From contig JAKDMK010000045.1 in NCBI GenBank assembly GCA_030452365.1, positions 1 to 10,644 on the forward strand: a DNA stretch of 10,644 bases, in the 5' to 3' direction. Under the pieces are notes generated by a model. That model searched no databases, had not been told where the DNA came from, and saw only the letters and a program-made list of their open reading frames with translations. The stretch is from Nitrococcus sp. Its GTDB lineage: Bacteria; Pseudomonadota; Gammaproteobacteria; Nitrococcales; Nitrococcaceae. Made by a program: the position numbers and the translations under genes. Within the stretch, counting starts at the first letter, position 1, and each line of letters starts with the position of its first letter. Of the stretch, positions 7,682 to 10,644 are shown piece by piece.

Positions 7682-7848
7682 TGGGAAGCGGGCTTTCGGG
7701 TTGGTGCTAGGTAACGGCGATCGGCGCCGGTGAGATGCGGTTACAAATTCTTGCATCGCCATGCCCGAGCTCCTGCAAGTGGTCGCGGTGCTGCGCAGCC
7801 GGGCATGACAACAAGCACTCGGCGGCACGAATTGAGTGATAAAGGCGC

Positions 7849-9282
7849 ATGGGACGGGAAATTGATACAACTCGGTTCAAGGCGCGGCATTTCAATGAAT
7901 TCGCCCGGCGGCTGCAGCAGGAAACGACCCTGCTCACGGAATGGGCGCAGTCCGGCAGGTTTTCCGGCCGCGGGTTGGTTGCGGGGTGTGAGTTAGAGGC
8001 ATGGCTGGTCGATCGGGACTTACAACCCGCGCCCGTCAACGAGGCGCTCATCAAAGCCATGGCGGATCCCCTCGCCATGCCGGAATTGGCGCAGTTCAAC
8101 TTCGAGTTGAACACCGCGCCAGAGCCGCTCATCGACCGCGCGCTAAGCCGCCTGGAAGCGGCGCTCAACCGCACTTGGACTCGCGCTATCGAAGCCGCCG
8201 AGACATTGGGTGCTCGCCCCTTGACCATTGGAATCCTGCCCACCCTGCGCGCGGAGCATCTTAGCCTCGACAACATGTCGGGACTCAAGCGTTTTCAAGC
8301 GCTCAATCAGCAGGTGTTGCGCGCGCGCGACGGGCGGCCTTTGAAGCTGGACATCGTAGGTAACGAGCGTCTCAAGGGCGAGCACCACAACGTGATGCTA
8401 GAATCCGCCGCAACCTCGTTTCAGATCCATTTGCAAGCTCCCTTCGAGCGCGCGCACCGACTCTACAACGCCGCCATCGCCGCCTCAGCGCCAATGGTGG
8501 CGGCGGGTGCCAACTCACCATTTCTGTTTGGCTCTGATCTGTGGAGCGAGACGCGCATCCCGTTGTTCGAGCAGGCCGTTGAAGTGGGCGGATTTAACGA
8601 GGCCGTGCGGGGTCCGCTTAGGCGGGTGAGCTTCGGTTCCGGCTACGCCCTCGATTCCCTCGTCGAATGCTTCACGGAAAATCTGCAACATTATCCCGTG
8701 CTGCTGCCGATGGTGTTTGACAGCGAACCGGAGCGGCTCGAGCATTTATGCCTGCATAATGGCACCATCTGGCGCTGGAACCGTCCCCTGATCGGTTTCG
8801 ATGACGACGGCACGCCGCATGTGCGCATCGAACATCGCGTGTTGGCCGCCAGTCCCACCATCACCGATGCGATTGCCGACGCCGCGTTGTTTTTTGGCCT
8901 CGTCGAGGGTTTGTGCGCCGACGACACCCGCCTGCAGGCGCGGCTGGTGTTCGCGCAGGCCAAGGATAATTTCTATCAGGCGGCGCGCTTCGGTCTCAAT
9001 GCTCAGGTGGTCTGGTTGGACGGCGAGAAGCTTGCCGTGCGCACGCTGTTGCTAAACGAGTTGCTGCCACTGGCGCGCCGTGGATTGCTGGCGATAGGCA
9101 TAGAGCCGCTTGAATGCGACCATTATCTTGGGATCATTTGCCAGCGAGTTGAGCAAGGCCAAAGCGGCGCATGTTGGCAACGTGCGTTCGCCAAGCGCTT
9201 CGGCTCCGATATGCAAGTCCTTACGGCGGCCTACGCTGAGCATCAGCGAAGCGGCGCGCCTGTTCACACTTGGAGTTTGTAG
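7849..9282 (+). CDS. GCS2-family carboxylate-amine ligase (glutamate--cysteine ligase type)
   Basis: GCS2 enzymes activate a carboxylate, usually the gamma-carboxyl of glutamate, with ATP and couple it to an amine. In the 477 residues the family marks are in order: GCELEAWLVD (46-55, metal-binding Glu pair), FNFELNTAPEPL (83-94), GILPTL (128-133), TSFQIHLQAP (189-198) and RIEHRVLAASPTITD (326-340). Length is somewhat above the roughly 370-residue YbdK group and close to longer uncharacterised GCS2 proteins. ATG 7849 is preferred because MGREIDTTRF starts the conserved region at once; the ribosome site (AAAGGCG) is modest. The M14 gene follows after six bases and surely shares its transcript. 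Glutathione synthesis is possible, but no glutathione synthetase of the usual kind is next to it, and the neighbours suggest a different amide product. Confidence 0.9.
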   Translation: MGREIDTTRFKARHFNEFARRLQQETTLLTEWAQSGRFSGRGLVAGCELEAWLVDRDLQPAPVNEALIKAMADPLAMPELAQFNFELNTAPEPLIDRALSRLEAALNRTWTRAIEAAETLGARPLTIGILPTLRAEHLSLDNMSGLKRFQALNQQVLRARDGRPLKLDIVGNERLKGEHHNVMLESAATSFQIHLQAPFERAHRLYNAAIAASAPMVAAGANSPFLFGSDLWSETRIPLFEQAVEVGGFNEAVRGPLRRVSFGSGYALDSLVECFTENLQHYPVLLPMVFDSEPERLEHLCLHNGTIWRWNRPLIGFDDDGTPHVRIEHRVLAASPTITDAIADAALFFGLVEGLCADDTRLQARLVFAQAKDNFYQAARFGLNAQVVWLDGEKLAVRTLLLNELLPLARRGLLAIGIEPLECDHYLGIICQRVEQGQSGACWQRAFAKRFGSDMQVLTAAYAEHQRSGAPVHTWSL

Positions 9283-9288
9283 CCGGAC

Positions 9289-10293
9289 ATGCTGAGCGTC
9301 TTCGACCACATACCCGCCGGGCTGCTGGAAGCGCCCGCGCCCGATCTGCACAGAATTCTGCCCGGCCCATCGCTGGTGCACCTGCCCGGGCGGCGTGAGC
9401 AGCCATTGTTTGCCTCGATCATGCTGCACGGTAACGAAGACACGGGACTTCGCGCCGTGCAGGCGTTGCTGCGCCGCTATCAGCAGCTACCGCGCGCCTT
9501 GTCGATCTTCATCGGCAACGTGAGCGCCGCCCGCTATGGCGCGCGGTTTTTGCCGGGGCAACCCGACTACAATCGCATCTGGCCGGGTACGGACGCGCCC
9601 GACTCGGCTGAGGCGGCCATGGTGCGTGAAGTAGTCGAGATCATGGCCGCGCGCGGCGTCTTCGCCAGCATCGATATCCACAATAACACCGGTACTAACC
9701 CGCTTTACGGCTGCGTTAACCGGCTCGATCACCGGTTTCTGCACTTGGCGAGTCTCTTCAGCCGCACAGTCGTCTATTTTGTGCGGCCGCTCGGGGTACA
9801 GTCCATGGCCTTCGCCGAGCTCTGTCCGGCGGCGACTTTGGAGTGCGGGAAGGCGGGTCAGGCGCACGGTCTGCAACACGCCGTCGATTACCTTGACGCT
9901 TGCTTGAACCTGTCCGAAATTCCGACTCAGCCGGTGCCCGAACACGACATCGACGTGTTTCACACGGTGGCGGTCGTCAAGGTACCGACTGGTGTGAGCT
10001 TCAGCTTCAGCTATCCCGAGGCCGAGATCCTCTTCAACGGCGACCTGGATCACCTCAATTTTTGCGAGCTGCCCGCCGGAACCTCACTGGGCGCCATGCC
10101 GCCCAATGAGCCCGTCAGGCTCATCGCGATCAGCGAACAAGGCGATGATGTGACTGACCTGTATTTCGAGAACGCGGGCGGACGCTTGGTGCTGAAAAAG
10201 TCCGCGATGCCTTCGATGCTGACATTGGACGAACAGATCATCCGCCAGGACTGTCTTTGTTATCTGATGGAGCGTTGTGCTTGGATACGGTAG
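9289..10293 (+). CDS. AstE/AspA-type M14 family zinc deacylase (succinylglutamate desuccinylase/aspartoacylase-like)
   Basis: These zinc enzymes remove an acyl group from an amino acid or cut a small amide. The 334 residues show the zinc ligands in HGNEDTG (His47, Glu50) and DIHNNTG (His131), and the catalytic Glu in LECGKAGQ (Glu185). The middle GNVSAARYGARFLPGQPDYN is also typical, with Arg and Asn residues that bind substrate carboxylates in the family. The C-terminal part from about residue 210 is the usual beta domain. The short gap after the GCS2 gene implies one operon, so the enzyme may remove or recycle a product or protecting acyl group made by the ligases. No arginine-catabolism (ast) genes are present, so a role in that pathway is unlikely. 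Confidence 0.88.
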   Translation: MLSVFDHIPAGLLEAPAPDLHRILPGPSLVHLPGRREQPLFASIMLHGNEDTGLRAVQALLRRYQQLPRALSIFIGNVSAARYGARFLPGQPDYNRIWPGTDAPDSAEAAMVREVVEIMAARGVFASIDIHNNTGTNPLYGCVNRLDHRFLHLASLFSRTVVYFVRPLGVQSMAFAELCPAATLECGKAGQAHGLQHAVDYLDACLNLSEIPTQPVPEHDIDVFHTVAVVKVPTGVSFSFSYPEAEILFNGDLDHLNFCELPAGTSLGAMPPNEPVRLIAISEQGDDVTDLYFENAGGRLVLKKSAMPSMLTLDEQIIRQDCLCYLMERCAWIR

Positions 10294-10295
10294 CG

Positions 10296-10336
10296 AGTGG
10301 CTTGTAACAATGAGGTCGTTTTGCTCGTAAGTCACT
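10296..10336 (+). terminator. Imperfect stem-loop just after the M14 gene
   Basis: AGTGGCTT (10296-10303) pairs with AAGTCACT (10329-10336) with one G-U pair, and inside it ATGAG (10310-10314) pairs with CTCGT (10324-10328), leaving a six-base bulge. The place, three bases after the stop codon, suits a transcription end. There is no U-run after it, so it is not a classic intrinsic terminator. Confidence 0.3.
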
Positions 10337-10644
10337 GGGCATCCAACCGCCGGATGCGGAAAACCGCGTGGGGGGTATGAGGGCGATGAGCGCAATCTTG
10401 TCAGCCGGACCCGAGTCGTTTCTCGACGCTCTCCATCGGTCCGCAGCATATAGTCTTATCGCCGCGCACGATGGGGCGTCGCTCCGATCGGCACCTATCA
10501 CACACACCGAGCATCTGGCCACCTTTAGCTGCAAGCGGCGTGGCTTTTGCTCCAGTCGCGGCGCATGGCGCGGTAAACCCGGTTGGAGCGGTCGTTCAGA
10601 CACCATGTGTAATTCCATTGCCCGGATATTCTCTCGCACCGCGT
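10337..10644. other. Non-coding, decayed stretch at the right edge
   Basis: No intact gene is visible on either strand. It holds a small hairpin (ATGCGG, AAAA, CCGCGT around 10355-10370) and the IS91-type fragment listed separately. Open frames on both strands here lack any family likeness apart from that fragment. Confidence 0.5.
10503..10571 (+). mobile_element. Decayed fragment of an IS91-type transposase (zinc-finger region)
   Basis: The plus-strand frame reads HTEHLATFSCKRRGFCSSRGAWR. The core SCKRRGFC and the following residues match the zinc-binding N-terminal motif of IS91-family transposases (usual form ...FSCKRRGFCPSCGARRM). Here the third and fourth Cys/Arg positions have changed (SSRGAW for PSCGAR), and the likeness ends soon after, so this is a dead remnant. 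It could also be the near end of an element continuing past the right edge with a frameshift. Confidence 0.5.

Larger units (their letters stand above)
7482..7848. promoter_or_regulatory. Divergent control region between the two operons
   Basis: The 367 bases between the ATP-grasp-like gene (-) and the GCS2 gene (+) must hold promoters for both units. I see no strong sigma-70 pair. Visible elements are an AT-rich palindrome (7668-7681), a short G+C hairpin near the minus-strand gene (7507-7520) and an inverted repeat CTTGCA/TGCAAG (7750-7755 and 7774-7779). The part near 7468-7645 may be coding on the minus strand. Confidence 0.5.

Noticed and set aside
7761..7808. 15-codon plus-strand frame before the GCS2 gene as a leader peptide
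   Set aside because: No ribosome site, no run of regulatory codons and no terminator-like fold after it.
10355..10370. Hairpin ATGCGG/CCGCGT as part of a group II intron
   Set aside because: The resemblance to intron-end hairpins is only a short stem; no domain V or reverse transcriptase is visible.
10238..10639. Minus-strand frame of 133 codons at the right edge
   Set aside because: Overlaps the M14 gene end and runs antisense to the IS91-type motif; no likeness to any family.
1..10644. CRISPR array, tRNA or rRNA genes
   Set aside because: No regularly spaced repeats, cloverleaf or rRNA-like stretches were seen on either strand.

Overview
This is a GC-rich window whose codon use, Shine-Dalgarno signals and gene families fit a Pseudomonadota genome, most likely a gammaproteobacterium. 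That placement is an inference from gene content; there is no rRNA or marker gene to prove it. It falls into two unlike halves.

The left part (1 to about 3370, all on the minus strand) is the wreckage of a type I restriction-modification locus. A methyltransferase (HsdM) body runs off the left edge. It has lost its own N-terminus, which is replaced by the start of a specificity subunit (HsdS), and it carries an internal deletion plus frameshift near 465-471, at a 7-base repeat that would have served as microhomology. Two more copies of an HsdS-type 5' end flank an apparently intact Fic-family AMP-transferase gene (1998-3179). One of them starts in a GTGA overlap with the fic stop codon, so the ancestral order fic-hsdS is still readable.

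The right part (3412-10293) holds five intact genes: a D-Ala-D-Ala-ligase-like ATP-grasp enzyme (+), a CocE/NonD-type serine hydrolase (-), a 309-residue protein in which I read an ATP-grasp fold (-), a GCS2-type carboxylate-amine ligase (+), and an AstE/AspA-type M14 zinc deacylase (+). The 309-residue protein and the hydrolase form one minus-strand unit. GCS2 and the M14 enzyme form a plus-strand unit with a 6-base gap. The two units diverge from a shared 367-base control region, and the Ddl-like gene converges on the hydrolase with an 11-base gap. Three ATP-dependent amide-bond-forming enzymes beside two amide/ester hydrolases suggest a pathway that makes and trims or recycles a small peptide or amide. 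The substrate cannot be told from sequence. This module is the best candidate here for an undescribed system.

The right end (10294-10644) has no intact gene. It holds an imperfect stem-loop just after the M14 gene and a short decayed piece of an IS91-type transposase zinc-finger region (around 10503-10571). Together with the broken restriction locus this marks the window as accessory, rearranged DNA.
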